A stretch of DNA of 39,946 bases from positions 1-39,946 of the IMG/VR virus record IMGVR_UViG_3300031700_000002. One strand, 5' to 3'. A program made the translations under genes and the position numbers. This DNA is from a virus. Below, piece after piece: positions 18,982 through 28,597 of the stretch (within the stretch, counting starts at the first letter, position 1; every line of letters begins with the position of its first letter). The notes below the pieces were generated by a model that had not been told where the DNA came from, did not search any database, and saw nothing but the letters and a program-made list of their open reading frames with translations.

Positions 18982-21900
18982 ATGACATTACTAGAATACG
19001 TACAAACATTAAGTTCAGATATATCTGTGCCAGAAAAAGTTGCTCTAACTGAAGCTTGGAAGAAAAGAAATAAGTCTGCTCAAGAAACTGTTCAACAAAC
19101 AGTAGTTGAGGAAGAAAAGCCTAATAAATTTAATGAAGATGGATCTTTTAATTTAGATTCTTTTTCTGAAGAAACTAAAGTCGCTGCTGAAAAAGTAAAC
19201 GAAAAAAAGAAAACTGCTGCTGCACAGGACAATGTATCAGCTACACCGGTCGTGTCCGAGAAATTCAATTTTGGGGTTGGAAAATCTCTATTTCAAGAAA
19301 GTGAATGGCTAAAGTCTTTTAAAAATCAACAAGAACAAAGAAAAGCTTACGATGAACAGCAAGCAAAGTTTAACTCTGTTGTTTCTAAAGAAGAAACCCA
19401 TAATGCTAATACTTATGATTTTAAATGGAACGTTGGTGATGATGGTAATTTAGAATATTATCAAAAAAAAGAAGGTACAGATAAGTGGAAAAAAGAAACA
19501 AACGATTATTCTATTGCTAGCATACAAGTAGAATTAGGTCATGCAAGTGAAGAGCAAAAAAAAGCATTAAAGTCATATAAAAAACAATTGCGCAAGCAGG
19601 AAAAAAGAAACGCTGAGATTGCATTGTTAAATAGTAAACTTAAAAACGACACATTAGTACCTTCAGTTATACCTATGAACGAGCCTATTAGCGAGGGTGA
19701 CGATCCAAATGTATGGAGCATGGATGGGAGCGGCAAAATGGTAGCAGAAGAAAATCCTTATGTTGGGCCCTATGCTGCTGGATTAAAACCAGTCCCTTTA
19801 GAAGTTCAAATAGAAAAATATGATAAAATTATTAAAAATGATTTTGAATTTGACAAAGAAGGTAAGCCAATTATTTATACTGAAGAAGAAGCAAATCTTT
19901 TTAACAGTTTAATTAAAAATAGAAATAGCTTAGCATCAGATTACCAATATCAGCAAATAATAGATGATTCTCCAAGCAATGCGGAAATTATTGAAATGCA
20001 AAATTTACGTAAAGATGATGGTACTTTAAAAAATGTTCCTGAGGAAGCTTTTTATGTAGAAAGCTTTACAGCAAGCAATGGTATGAAAGGCGGGGGGTAT
20101 TACATAAAAGGAAAACAGCAAGAAATACCTAAAGCAAATCAGCAACAAGCTTTTGATAACTATAAAATAAGAACGGGTAAAGACGCTAAGTCAACTATGG
20201 AATTAACTGCTGAAGATTACGTTCTTAGCGCAGCGCAAGATCCATTTAATACGGTTCTTGCTGTTATGAATAAAAATAAAGAAAACGCTAAACGTCTTGA
20301 ATTTGGGGATCGTTTAGGGAAAGGCCTTGAAGCGGGTGTAACTCGCATAGGAGGCAAATGGCTTGGGATACCTAGTTGGATGAATCAGCAAATAGCTACT
20401 ATTCTTTTTGACGATAAAACATTAGCAGCAGTAAACGCATTGCCTTACGAGCAAAGAGCTAAAGTTATAAATACAATGGCCACTAAATTTGGCATTCCTT
20501 CTGGAAGTGTAGCTAATTATTTATTAGATATATCAGAAAGAATGTATGACGAAGTAGACAATATAAACTCCACCATGCGCACTTTTGATCAAACTATTAC
20601 CGAAGGGATTGGTGAAAGAAGTTTTGTAAGTCAAATGACGCGATTATCTACAGACGCTTTAAGTTCAGCCACTAGTTTACTTGAGGTTGCAATACCTTAC
20701 GTAGGCATACCTTTATTAATAATGGGAGAATCTTCTTCTGCTAGTAGAGAAAAACAAAAAGAAGGCAATAATTTAAGCTTGGGTCTATCTGGCTATTCTT
20801 TAATGATTGGCATGTCAGAAGGTGCTTTAGAAATTGTAACTAGAGGGTTAGCTAAAAAAGCTTTTGGTTTTAAACCTAAAAATTTAGATGCTTCTTTTAA
20901 AGGGTTATCAAATTATTTGGGAGATATTTTTAAAGCGTTTGGAATGGAAGGGGGCTCAGAAACAGGTACATTTGCTATTAACGAGTTAGCCGAATATTTA
21001 TACACAGGAAAAGAAATAGATTTTAATAAAAAGTTTGCAGAAGGATTTGATACATTTTTAATTGGTGGTGCATTTGGAGCAAAGCTATCAGGCTTTGGAG
21101 CTGGTCGATCGTATTTAAATCAATCGGCAACTAATAGAAGGATTAACACTATATTAGATGATTCTAAAGTAGATGCTATGTACACTGCTTTTAGCGATCT
21201 TAATGTATCCGACACTTCTGTTAAGCTTGCTAGCGTCGGGGGATCTTTAAGTTTATTAAATACACAATTAAAAGCAGAAGTAAACAGTGGCAGCATGACT
21301 CAAGGAGAGGCTGACGTAATTAAGCAAAACTTTTTAGATGTTCAATCAAATGCAAAGGCTTTAAATACAGCTGGCGTAAACCTTAAAAGTCAAGCTCCTT
21401 TAACTGCATTGTTAATAGAAAAAAATAAACTTCAGGAAAAAATTAAAAAAATAAATGATTCTGATATTACCGAAGGTAATGGAGATCAAGCTCGATTGAA
21501 TGAAATAAAAACTGAAATTCAAGAGCTAGTTGTACAAGATACAGTAATTGATATTGAAAGCTCTAAAACTAGAGAGGGAGCTAGATTAATAGCTGAACAA
21601 TTAGGAGCAGAGTTTGAAAATTATGGCACACAAGAATCTTACGACGCTAGAGTCAAAGAGCTTGCGGATAAGGGTGCTAAAGTACAAAAATCATTAGGAT
21701 ACGGCCAAGCTGTTGAATTTAATGGTGAAACTATTATATTAATAAATGACAGAGTTGCTGCAGAACGAAATAAATATACTACTGACCAGCATGAACTTTT
21801 ACATCCATTTTTTAAACAAACATTTCAAAACAATCCAGAATTAGCTATAACATTTGGCAAGTCTTTAATAACAGAAATATTAAACAATAAGCAAATTGAA

Positions 21901-24900
21901 GGCGGAGATAAAATGAGAGCTAGGCTTCAAGACTATATAGCTGATGAAAATTATTCAGCTGAAATGACTTATGAGGAAGTTATTCCTTTAGTTAGTGAGG
22001 CTATTACGAATGGTGATATTGTTTATAATGAAAAAACAAAAGGCTTTTTTGAAGCGTTAAGAGATAAAATATCTAATGTTTTTAAATCTAATAAAAAACA
22101 GCCATTAAATATTGAGTTTAATACTGGATTAGATATTTTTAACTTTTTAAAAGATTATAATAATACAATTAACTCTGGTAACAAATTAAACGAAGCTCAG
22201 CTTAAAGTAGCAAAAGAAGGCGCTAAAGGTGACTTAGTTGATGGCATAGTTGAAAAAGTTGACGGTAGAACCAAAGGAGCTCGCGAAACTAAATCAATAG
22301 ACAGTGAGTTGGCTAAGGTTGAATTAGCTAGAATTGAGTCTGAAACTAAGGGTATAATTGCAAAAGAAAGCAAGCTAGAGTCTAACGTTAAGGCAAGTGA
22401 AAAAGTGCAAACTATTTATGAAACTCAAGGTGTAGATGGAGCTTTTGAAATTATAGAGCAATTTAAGCCTATAGTAAGTAAAATAGTAGAAAAAAGAAGT
22501 GAAGCCCCTAATTTTGATCGTCAACTTTTAACAGACGAAATAGAAACAGGTAAGCGTGGTATAATTGATTTAATTAAAGAATACAAGCCTGAATCAGGTG
22601 TTCCATTAGCCGCTTATATAAACAAATTTTTACCAGCTAGAGCTATAGAAGCTTCTCAAAGAGTTTTAGGAGAAGAATTTACAACTGATGTTACAGAAGC
22701 TAAAGGCGTAATGGCTGAAGAAGTAACAACAGAAGTTGCTACAAAGCCTGTAAAAAGAAAAATAAAACCTAGCTCTCTTATATCTAACGATGCCGTAAGC
22801 AAGATTAAAGAGCAAGTGCAAGAAAAGATTAAAGGCATTGACCCTAAAAATTTAACGTTTAAAAAACTTGGTGACTTAGCTCCTGAAATTATTGCAGAAG
22901 AAATTGGAATACCGGTTAAAAAACTTACTGTACCCGCTGCTAATTTATCAAAAGGAGACGCAACAGCTATACAGCAATTTGTTAATAAGAACGCCGATAA
23001 ACTATTAAAGATATTACCACAAGGCGCAGTAGTAGAAGCTGCAACAGAGAAGCTCTTAGGTACCTCTACGGGTGTGCCAAAAGGATTGCTTGACGCATTC
23101 TATACTAAAAAAGATAGACTTGGCAAAGGTGCTGGACTTGCTCCATTTGTTTTAAATAAAGGAATAAGTAAAGCTGATTTTTTAAAGGCTTTTGGCATTG
23201 TTGATGGTAAAAAACAAGAAGGATTTAACGCAAGGTCTTCACAAGCTCAGGCTTTAAAAGGTATTGCTGGCTTGTACGGCAAGTTAGTTACAAATGAAAT
23301 TGTAAGATCAGATACTGATTTAAGCTTAGAAACTAAACAAGATGTTGCTGCAGGCAAAAACACATCTATGGCTAGTAAGTTAGAAAGCTATGATGCTGTG
23401 CCTCCTGAGCTTAAAACCGCGTTTAAAGAGGTATCTGTTTTAAGAAACAAAAAACAATTAGCAAGTGATCTTGATTTTAATTCACCACCTATAAATGAAT
23501 CTAATAGAGTAGCACAGCAAGATGCAATGCAAAAAGCTGTTGTTAAACATAAATTAGATACAGCTACTATTGAAGCCGGTATGATGGGTAGTGGTGGTAA
23601 GCAGACTTTTTATGGAGTTAAAGGTGGTAAAATGTACTCGTCTGCAAAGCAGGCTTTTGAGGCAGGTATAAAAAACGCTGTTAAGTTTGGAAAAACAACA
23701 GATGGTAAATTTGTTGAAATTAATACTGAAGGTATAACAAATTGGGTTGCTAAGCCAAGTAGACTGTATTACGGCAAAAGCGATCCTGCTTATAAAAAGC
23801 TAATTAAAAGCGCGCAGGTTTATAACGGTCCTAAAACAAAAAAAATAAGTCCAATTCGTGCTTTTTCAACAAACCCAAAAACCAGGGCTGATGCAAAACA
23901 GGAATCTAAGAATAACATGGAAGTTTTAGATCATGTAGTTTCTCAACTTTCTAACGCTGTTGCAGATGGTATGTCTTTAGATATAGCTGCCGCAATTATT
24001 ATACAAAGTTATCAAGCTACTTCTGGATTAGTAAAAATAGCTGCACCGTTTAAATATCGTTCTATTGAAATGAGATACGGCGGGCTCAAATCAAAAAAAC
24101 AACAAAGAGAGGGTAAAAAATATAGAGAAGAACACAATCCTCCTGCGTCGGTGGTTGGGGCATCTATACTTTTGGCTATTAAAAATAATGCTGCCGCTCC
24201 TGCAATGAAAGCTATAAAAGAAAATTATTATCAAACGCAACTTTCTAAATTTGATGATGATTTATTAGATCAAGCTAAATTAGATTCTACGCTAGTAAAA
24301 GGACAAAGCATATTTAATAACCCTATAACAAGGCTTGCTGCTGCGGGAATTGATTTAAACACACTTAAAAATCCTGATACAGGAAAAACAATTGCTGAAG
24401 AAGGTGGATTTGGTATTGATCAACAAATATATAACAAATATAATGCTAATGAAAAAGTACAAGCGTCTAATATTCAAAACGAAGCTATATTAAAAACTAT
24501 AGAAAATCCTGATTATAATGTAGCAAAAGTTATTAAAGCTTCTATACCTTTAGTGCCAGGAAAGTCAATGGCTTCTAAGCTTGATAGCGATTTAATACCT
24601 GAATCTATAAAATACAATCAGCCTATAACTGTTCAAAAAGCTATAAATGCTTTAGAAAAAACCGACAAAGCTTTAAGCAACGCCAGAAAATTAGATGCCC
24701 CTGTTAAAAAAATTAGAGTATTTGATTTTGATGATACGCTTGCAAGATCTAAAAGTATGGTTATTGTTAATATGCCTGACGGGACTAGCAAAAAAATAAA
24801 TGCTACTCAATTTGCACAACAAGCATCTGATCTTGAATCACAAGGAGCTGAATTTGATTTTACAGAATTTAGCAAAGTTGTTGAAGGTAAAAAAGGACCT

Positions 24901-27633
24901 TTGTTTGATATTGCTAAAAAAATAGCAGATGCAAGAGGAACTGAAGATGTATTTATTCTTACGGCGCGACCGCAAAACGCTGACGGTCCTATAAAAGCTT
25001 TTATGAAAGCAAATGGTATTGACATACCTTTAAAAAATATAACCGGATTAGGAGATGGTACAGCACAAGCAAAAGCTGGGTGGATAATGGGTAAAGCGGC
25101 CGAAGGTTATAACGATTTTTATTTTGCAGATGATGCAATTAAAAACGTGCAAGCTGTTAAAGATGTATTAGGCCAAATAGATGTTAAATCTAAAGTACAA
25201 TTAGCAAAAGCTAGTAAAATAGAAACTTTTGATATCATTACAAATGATATGATTGAGGATTCTTCTGGCATTGAAGCTTATAAACAATATTCCGCTGCTA
25301 GAGCTCAAACAGTGGGAGCTAGTAAAGGTCGATTTAATTTCTTTATTCCTTCAAGCGCTGAAGACTTTACAGGTTTATTATATAAGATGTTAGGCAAAGG
25401 TAAAAAAGGTGATGCTCAAATGGCATTTCTTAAAACAAACTTACTTGATCCTTATGATAGAGCTGAGTCAGCCGTAACACAAGCTAAAATAGCTGCGGCA
25501 AATGATTTTAAAGCATTAAAACAAAACTTAAAAACTTTACCTAAAAGTTTAAGCAAACCAACAGGTATAGGAGGATTTACATTTTCACATGCTGTTCGTG
25601 TGGCTGTGTGGTCAAAACAAGGTATGGATATACCTGGATTGTCTAAAAAAGATATAAAAGAATTAAACGATTTTGTAGATAACAATGCTGAGCTTAGCGT
25701 TTTTACTGATGAGTTAATGAAAATTCAAAAAGGTAAACCTTATCCAAAGCCAGGCAAAAGCTGGCTAGGTGGTAACATTACTGGCGATATCATAAATGAT
25801 ATTAATAAAGTTAATAGAGCTGAATATCAGCAAGAGTGGAGAGAAAACGTTGATATTATATTCTCAGAAGATAATATGAATAAAATGGAGGCTGCTTATG
25901 GATCTAAATGGCGTAGAGCTATGGAAGATTCTTTGCGTAGAATGAAGTCTGGTAGCAACAGACCTCCAGGGGGCAACAGTGTAACAGACGGATTACTTGA
26001 CTGGCTAAACAATTCAGTTGGTGCTGTAATGTTCTTAAATACAAGATCTGCACTGCTTCAAACTATATCTGCGGTAAACTTTATAAACTGGGGTGATAAT
26101 AACATAGTAAAAGCAGGTATTGCATTTGCAAATCAAAAACAATTTTGGAGTGACTTTATGACGCTTATGAATTCTGATTACTTAGTAGAACGTAGAAACG
26201 GTCTTAAAATTAACGTAAGTGAATCTGAAATTGCTGATGCTGTAAGAGATTCTGATAACAAAGTAAAAGCAGCTATAGCATTTTTGCTTAGCAAAGGTTT
26301 TGTAATGACAAGGTTTGCAGATAGTTTTGCAATTGCAACTGGAGGATCTACTTTTTACAGAAACAGAGTAAAAGCTTTAGTAGGAAAAGGTATGGAACAA
26401 AAAGCTGCAGAAGCGCAAGCTTTTGAAGACTTTAGACAAATAGCAGAAGAAAGTCAGCAGTCAAGTAATCCAAATAGAATTAGTCAGCAACAAGCTTCTG
26501 GTGCTGGTCGTGTTATATTAGCTTGGGCAAATACGCCAATGCAATATGCTCGTATTCAAAAAAGAGCCGCTCAAGATCTTATAAATGGCCGTGGCGATTG
26601 GAAAACTAATGTGTCTAAAATAGTTTATTACGGCGCTGTGCAGAATTTAATATTTAATGCGCTGCAACAAGCTGTATTTGCATTAGGATTTGGTGAAGAC
26701 GAAGACGAAGAAGAAATGGATGCTAAGAAAAGCGAAAAGATTTCAAGAATAGCAAATGGTATGATTGATTCACAGCTTAAGGGTCTAGGTATAGGTGGAG
26801 CTGCTGTGGTTGCATTAAAAAGCACTTTAATGGAGTTAGGGAAGCAATACTCTAAAGACCGCCCTAAATATGAAGAAGCCGTGTTTGATTTATTAGGCTT
26901 TTCACCGCCTCTTGGTTCTAAAGTTCAAAAAATATACAGCGGGCTTAGAAGTTTTAGCTGGAATATGAAAGACATTAAGGATAAAGGTTTAAGCCTAGAC
27001 AATCCAGCTTACTTAGCAGGTGCTCAAATAACAACAGGTCTTACTAATATTCCGTTAGACAGAGTTATTAAAAAACTAAATAGCATGCGAGGAATTGTAA
27101 GCGAGCAATCTTCCCTTTGGCAAAAAGTTGCGTTGGGCCTTGGTTGGTCTACTTGGGATGTAGGTCTTGGTTATTACGGAGGGTTTGACGCGGCAAAAGT
27201 TTTAACGCCTGAAGAGGAAAGAGTTAAAGAAATTGACGATATGAAAAAGTTAACTAAAACGCAAGAGCAAATTGATATGCTACTTGATTTAGGGTTAACT
27301 AAAAAAGAAATAAAAGCTTTAGGCAAAGAACAAGTTAGAGTTGAAAAAATTATAGAGCTGCAAAATGCAGAGGCTAAACCCAAAGAAGAAGCTAAAGTTA
27401 AGGAAGAAATAAAAGAAGAAACAAAACCAACACCTGAAGTAAAAGCAAAACCTAAAACTGAAAGTGCTGAAAGAAGACTTAGAAGACAATTTGATTCTAT
27501 TAAAGATGAAAACAAACCTGATCAAGTAAAAACATTACTTAAATTTGGTTTAACCAAAAAACAAATAAGAGAGTTACAATACGAAAAAAATAGAGTAAAC
27601 AAAATATTAGAACTAATGCCTAAAAATAAATAA
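18982..27633 (+). CDS. Giant multi-domain virion (polyvalent) protein
   Basis: This 2883-residue protein is probably packaged in the virion and injected, like the polyvalent proteins described in phages and conjugative elements. In order it has a Lys/Glu/Gln-rich N-terminal region (1-320) and a hydrophobic Gly/Ala-rich helical part (about 530-715). It then has HELLH at 937-941 (HExxH zincin-like, with a later Glu-rich helix) and a helical segment resembling sigma-70 region 2 (about 1160-1230). EEHNPPASVVGA follows at about 1716. An HAD-like domain spans about 1912-2060, with DFDDT at 1915-1919, LTARP near 1993-1997 and FADD ending at 2051. A helical region with hydrophobic segments lies at about 2340-2560. 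Two copies of a helical unit occur at about 2756-2797 and 2838-2883, around a Lys/Glu/Pro linker. The stop overlaps the next ATG (TAATG). Domain functions are inferred. Confidence 0.75.
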   Translation: MTLLEYVQTLSSDISVPEKVALTEAWKKRNKSAQETVQQTVVEEEKPNKFNEDGSFNLDSFSEETKVAAEKVNEKKKTAAAQDNVSATPVVSEKFNFGVGKSLFQESEWLKSFKNQQEQRKAYDEQQAKFNSVVSKEETHNANTYDFKWNVGDDGNLEYYQKKEGTDKWKKETNDYSIASIQVELGHASEEQKKALKSYKKQLRKQEKRNAEIALLNSKLKNDTLVPSVIPMNEPISEGDDPNVWSMDGSGKMVAEENPYVGPYAAGLKPVPLEVQIEKYDKIIKNDFEFDKEGKPIIYTEEEANLFNSLIKNRNSLASDYQYQQIIDDSPSNAEIIEMQNLRKDDGTLKNVPEEAFYVESFTASNGMKGGGYYIKGKQQEIPKANQQQAFDNYKIRTGKDAKSTMELTAEDYVLSAAQDPFNTVLAVMNKNKENAKRLEFGDRLGKGLEAGVTRIGGKWLGIPSWMNQQIATILFDDKTLAAVNALPYEQRAKVINTMATKFGIPSGSVANYLLDISERMYDEVDNINSTMRTFDQTITEGIGERSFVSQMTRLSTDALSSATSLLEVAIPYVGIPLLIMGESSSASREKQKEGNNLSLGLSGYSLMIGMSEGALEIVTRGLAKKAFGFKPKNLDASFKGLSNYLGDIFKAFGMEGGSETGTFAINELAEYLYTGKEIDFNKKFAEGFDTFLIGGAFGAKLSGFGAGRSYLNQSATNRRINTILDDSKVDAMYTAFSDLNVSDTSVKLASVGGSLSLLNTQLKAEVNSGSMTQGEADVIKQNFLDVQSNAKALNTAGVNLKSQAPLTALLIEKNKLQEKIKKINDSDITEGNGDQARLNEIKTEIQELVVQDTVIDIESSKTREGARLIAEQLGAEFENYGTQESYDARVKELADKGAKVQKSLGYGQAVEFNGETIILINDRVAAERNKYTTDQHELLHPFFKQTFQNNPELAITFGKSLITEILNNKQIEGGDKMRARLQDYIADENYSAEMTYEEVIPLVSEAITNGDIVYNEKTKGFFEALRDKISNVFKSNKKQPLNIEFNTGLDIFNFLKDYNNTINSGNKLNEAQLKVAKEGAKGDLVDGIVEKVDGRTKGARETKSIDSELAKVELARIESETKGIIAKESKLESNVKASEKVQTIYETQGVDGAFEIIEQFKPIVSKIVEKRSEAPNFDRQLLTDEIETGKRGIIDLIKEYKPESGVPLAAYINKFLPARAIEASQRVLGEEFTTDVTEAKGVMAEEVTTEVATKPVKRKIKPSSLISNDAVSKIKEQVQEKIKGIDPKNLTFKKLGDLAPEIIAEEIGIPVKKLTVPAANLSKGDATAIQQFVNKNADKLLKILPQGAVVEAATEKLLGTSTGVPKGLLDAFYTKKDRLGKGAGLAPFVLNKGISKADFLKAFGIVDGKKQEGFNARSSQAQALKGIAGLYGKLVTNEIVRSDTDLSLETKQDVAAGKNTSMASKLESYDAVPPELKTAFKEVSVLRNKKQLASDLDFNSPPINESNRVAQQDAMQKAVVKHKLDTATIEAGMMGSGGKQTFYGVKGGKMYSSAKQAFEAGIKNAVKFGKTTDGKFVEINTEGITNWVAKPSRLYYGKSDPAYKKLIKSAQVYNGPKTKKISPIRAFSTNPKTRADAKQESKNNMEVLDHVVSQLSNAVADGMSLDIAAAIIIQSYQATSGLVKIAAPFKYRSIEMRYGGLKSKKQQREGKKYREEHNPPASVVGASILLAIKNNAAAPAMKAIKENYYQTQLSKFDDDLLDQAKLDSTLVKGQSIFNNPITRLAAAGIDLNTLKNPDTGKTIAEEGGFGIDQQIYNKYNANEKVQASNIQNEAILKTIENPDYNVAKVIKASIPLVPGKSMASKLDSDLIPESIKYNQPITVQKAINALEKTDKALSNARKLDAPVKKIRVFDFDDTLARSKSMVIVNMPDGTSKKINATQFAQQASDLESQGAEFDFTEFSKVVEGKKGPLFDIAKKIADARGTEDVFILTARPQNADGPIKAFMKANGIDIPLKNITGLGDGTAQAKAGWIMGKAAEGYNDFYFADDAIKNVQAVKDVLGQIDVKSKVQLAKASKIETFDIITNDMIEDSSGIEAYKQYSAARAQTVGASKGRFNFFIPSSAEDFTGLLYKMLGKGKKGDAQMAFLKTNLLDPYDRAESAVTQAKIAAANDFKALKQNLKTLPKSLSKPTGIGGFTFSHAVRVAVWSKQGMDIPGLSKKDIKELNDFVDNNAELSVFTDELMKIQKGKPYPKPGKSWLGGNITGDIINDINKVNRAEYQQEWRENVDIIFSEDNMNKMEAAYGSKWRRAMEDSLRRMKSGSNRPPGGNSVTDGLLDWLNNSVGAVMFLNTRSALLQTISAVNFINWGDNNIVKAGIAFANQKQFWSDFMTLMNSDYLVERRNGLKINVSESEIADAVRDSDNKVKAAIAFLLSKGFVMTRFADSFAIATGGSTFYRNRVKALVGKGMEQKAAEAQAFEDFRQIAEESQQSSNPNRISQQQASGAGRVILAWANTPMQYARIQKRAAQDLINGRGDWKTNVSKIVYYGAVQNLIFNALQQAVFALGFGEDEDEEEMDAKKSEKISRIANGMIDSQLKGLGIGGAAVVALKSTLMELGKQYSKDRPKYEEAVFDLLGFSPPLGSKVQKIYSGLRSFSWNMKDIKDKGLSLDNPAYLAGAQITTGLTNIPLDRVIKKLNSMRGIVSEQSSLWQKVALGLGWSTWDVGLGYYGGFDAAKVLTPEEERVKEIDDMKKLTKTQEQIDMLLDLGLTKKEIKALGKEQVRVEKIIELQNAEAKPKEEAKVKEEIKEETKPTPEVKAKPKTESAERRLRRQFDSIKDENKPDQVKTLLKFGLTKKQIRELQYEKNRVNKILELMPKNK

Positions 27634-28148
27634 TGAGTTCACCATTTCAAAAAAAATTTAGTAAAAAAACTCCTTTTGCTCAGAGATTGCAAGCCCCTAA
27701 AACTTCTAATTATGAATCTTTAAATAGCGATGAAAGCTGGGAAGGTGGAATTGATCGATGGCTTGATTTTCCACAAGAAAAAGGTAGAAGAGAAACTGAT
27801 GAGCAATTAAAAATTGTTCCAGACAAAGATGGTTTAGTGCCGGAGCAAAATAGTTTTGAGTATGGAGATATGAGACGTCACTGGAACACTGCCAACGAAA
27901 CCGCTAAAGCTTTCAGTGAGAAAATGGATTTTTTGCCTTCTTTTATAAGCAAACCACTTGGCGTTCTTGCGGCTAACGTTGCTGGAGGTGGGCATGAATT
28001 AAATAACTTAATAGATGGCGGTTCCTTTTGGCAGTCTTTAGAAGATTTAGAGAATAATAAATGGGGTGCAGCATCTTCTCTGCTAAGTGAAGAAAATGAA
28101 AAAAAACTTTTTAATATATATAAAAAATTTGGCCCTGATGGCAAATAA
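27633..28148 (+). CDS. SPF-tagged small virion-cargo candidate
   Basis: This 171-residue protein begins with a double tag, MSSPFQKKFSKKTPF, nearly the same as that of the gene at 30087. A charged linker follows. Residues about 85-155 form a helical, partly hydrophobic block with FISKPLGVLAANVAGGGHE and a Trp-containing segment, which looks like a folded domain. The start codon shares one base with the stop of the giant virion gene, so expression is coupled to it. I do not recognise a family. The tag and the coupling suggest a virion protein, but no enzymatic role can be supported. Confidence 0.55.
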   Translation: MSSPFQKKFSKKTPFAQRLQAPKTSNYESLNSDESWEGGIDRWLDFPQEKGRRETDEQLKIVPDKDGLVPEQNSFEYGDMRRHWNTANETAKAFSEKMDFLPSFISKPLGVLAANVAGGGHELNNLIDGGSFWQSLEDLENNKWGAASSLLSEENEKKLFNIYKKFGPDGK

Positions 28149-28166
28149 AAAAATAACAAATAAACA

Positions 28167-28319
28167 ATGAGTATATCAGACATTAAAATGTACGCAATGA
28201 GTTTCGGAGTGGTTGGAATAACAACGTTTGGGCATATAGAAACTTGGTTAAAAATTACCTTGCTTCTTGTAACTATTGGATACACGGTAACAAAATGGGT
28301 TAAACTTAAAAAAAAATAA
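28167..28319 (+). CDS. Putative holin (50 aa)
   Basis: This very short gene fills the gap between two neighbours and encodes a 50-residue membrane protein. Two hydrophobic segments are visible, about residues 9-22 (YAMSFGVVGITTFG) and 28-44 (LKITLLLVTIGYTVTKW), followed by a basic KLKKK end. Small size, two membrane helices, a positively charged C-terminus and a location about 570 nt before the amidase gene fit a holin that opens the inner membrane for the endolysin. The leader is A-rich (aaataaacaATG). Other small membrane proteins are possible, since holins share little sequence. Confidence 0.6.
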   Translation: MSISDIKMYAMSFGVVGITTFGHIETWLKITLLLVTIGYTVTKWVKLKKK

Positions 28320-28320
28320 T

Positions 28321-28593
28321 ATGAATCAAAAATCACCGCTTCACATTAAAGAAGCCGCTTACGAAAAACAAAATCGTAAAATGCGTAAAGAAAACCCTGG
28401 AATGGGTAAAAGGCTTACGTCTGGAACAAGCCCTCGAAGAGTGTCATTTGCATGTAGATTTGCAGGGATGGCCGGCGCAATGAAAGACGCTAAAGGAGAA
28501 CCAACAAAAAAAGCTATGGCTTTAAAAAAGTGGGGATTTGGTAGCGTTGCAGCTGCTAAAAGTTTTTGTAGTAAACATAAATCTAAAAAATAA
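28321..28593 (+). CDS. Basic Cys-containing small protein, phage module of unknown function
   Basis: This 90-residue, strongly Lys/Arg-rich protein has an N-terminal MNQKSPL that may be a single form of the SPF tag. The core has PGMGKRLTSGTSPRRVSFAC, an AGMAGAMKDAKGEPTKKA segment and a closing FCSKHKSKK with two conserved-looking Cys residues. I recall this module as recurrent in marine phage small proteins, without a known function. It starts 1 nt after the holin stop. Its charge suggests nucleic-acid binding or internal-head packing. Confident as a gene, not as a function. Confidence 0.7.
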   Translation: MNQKSPLHIKEAAYEKQNRKMRKENPGMGKRLTSGTSPRRVSFACRFAGMAGAMKDAKGEPTKKAMALKKWGFGSVAAAKSFCSKHKSKK

Positions 28594-28597
28594 AAAT

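Noticed and set aside
27878-28336. 152-codon frame on the - strand
   Set aside because: It lies antisense to the SPF-tagged gene and the putative holin gene, which have better start context and operon coupling. Its hydrophobic, Ser/Phe-rich translation is what antisense of AT-rich coding sequence gives.
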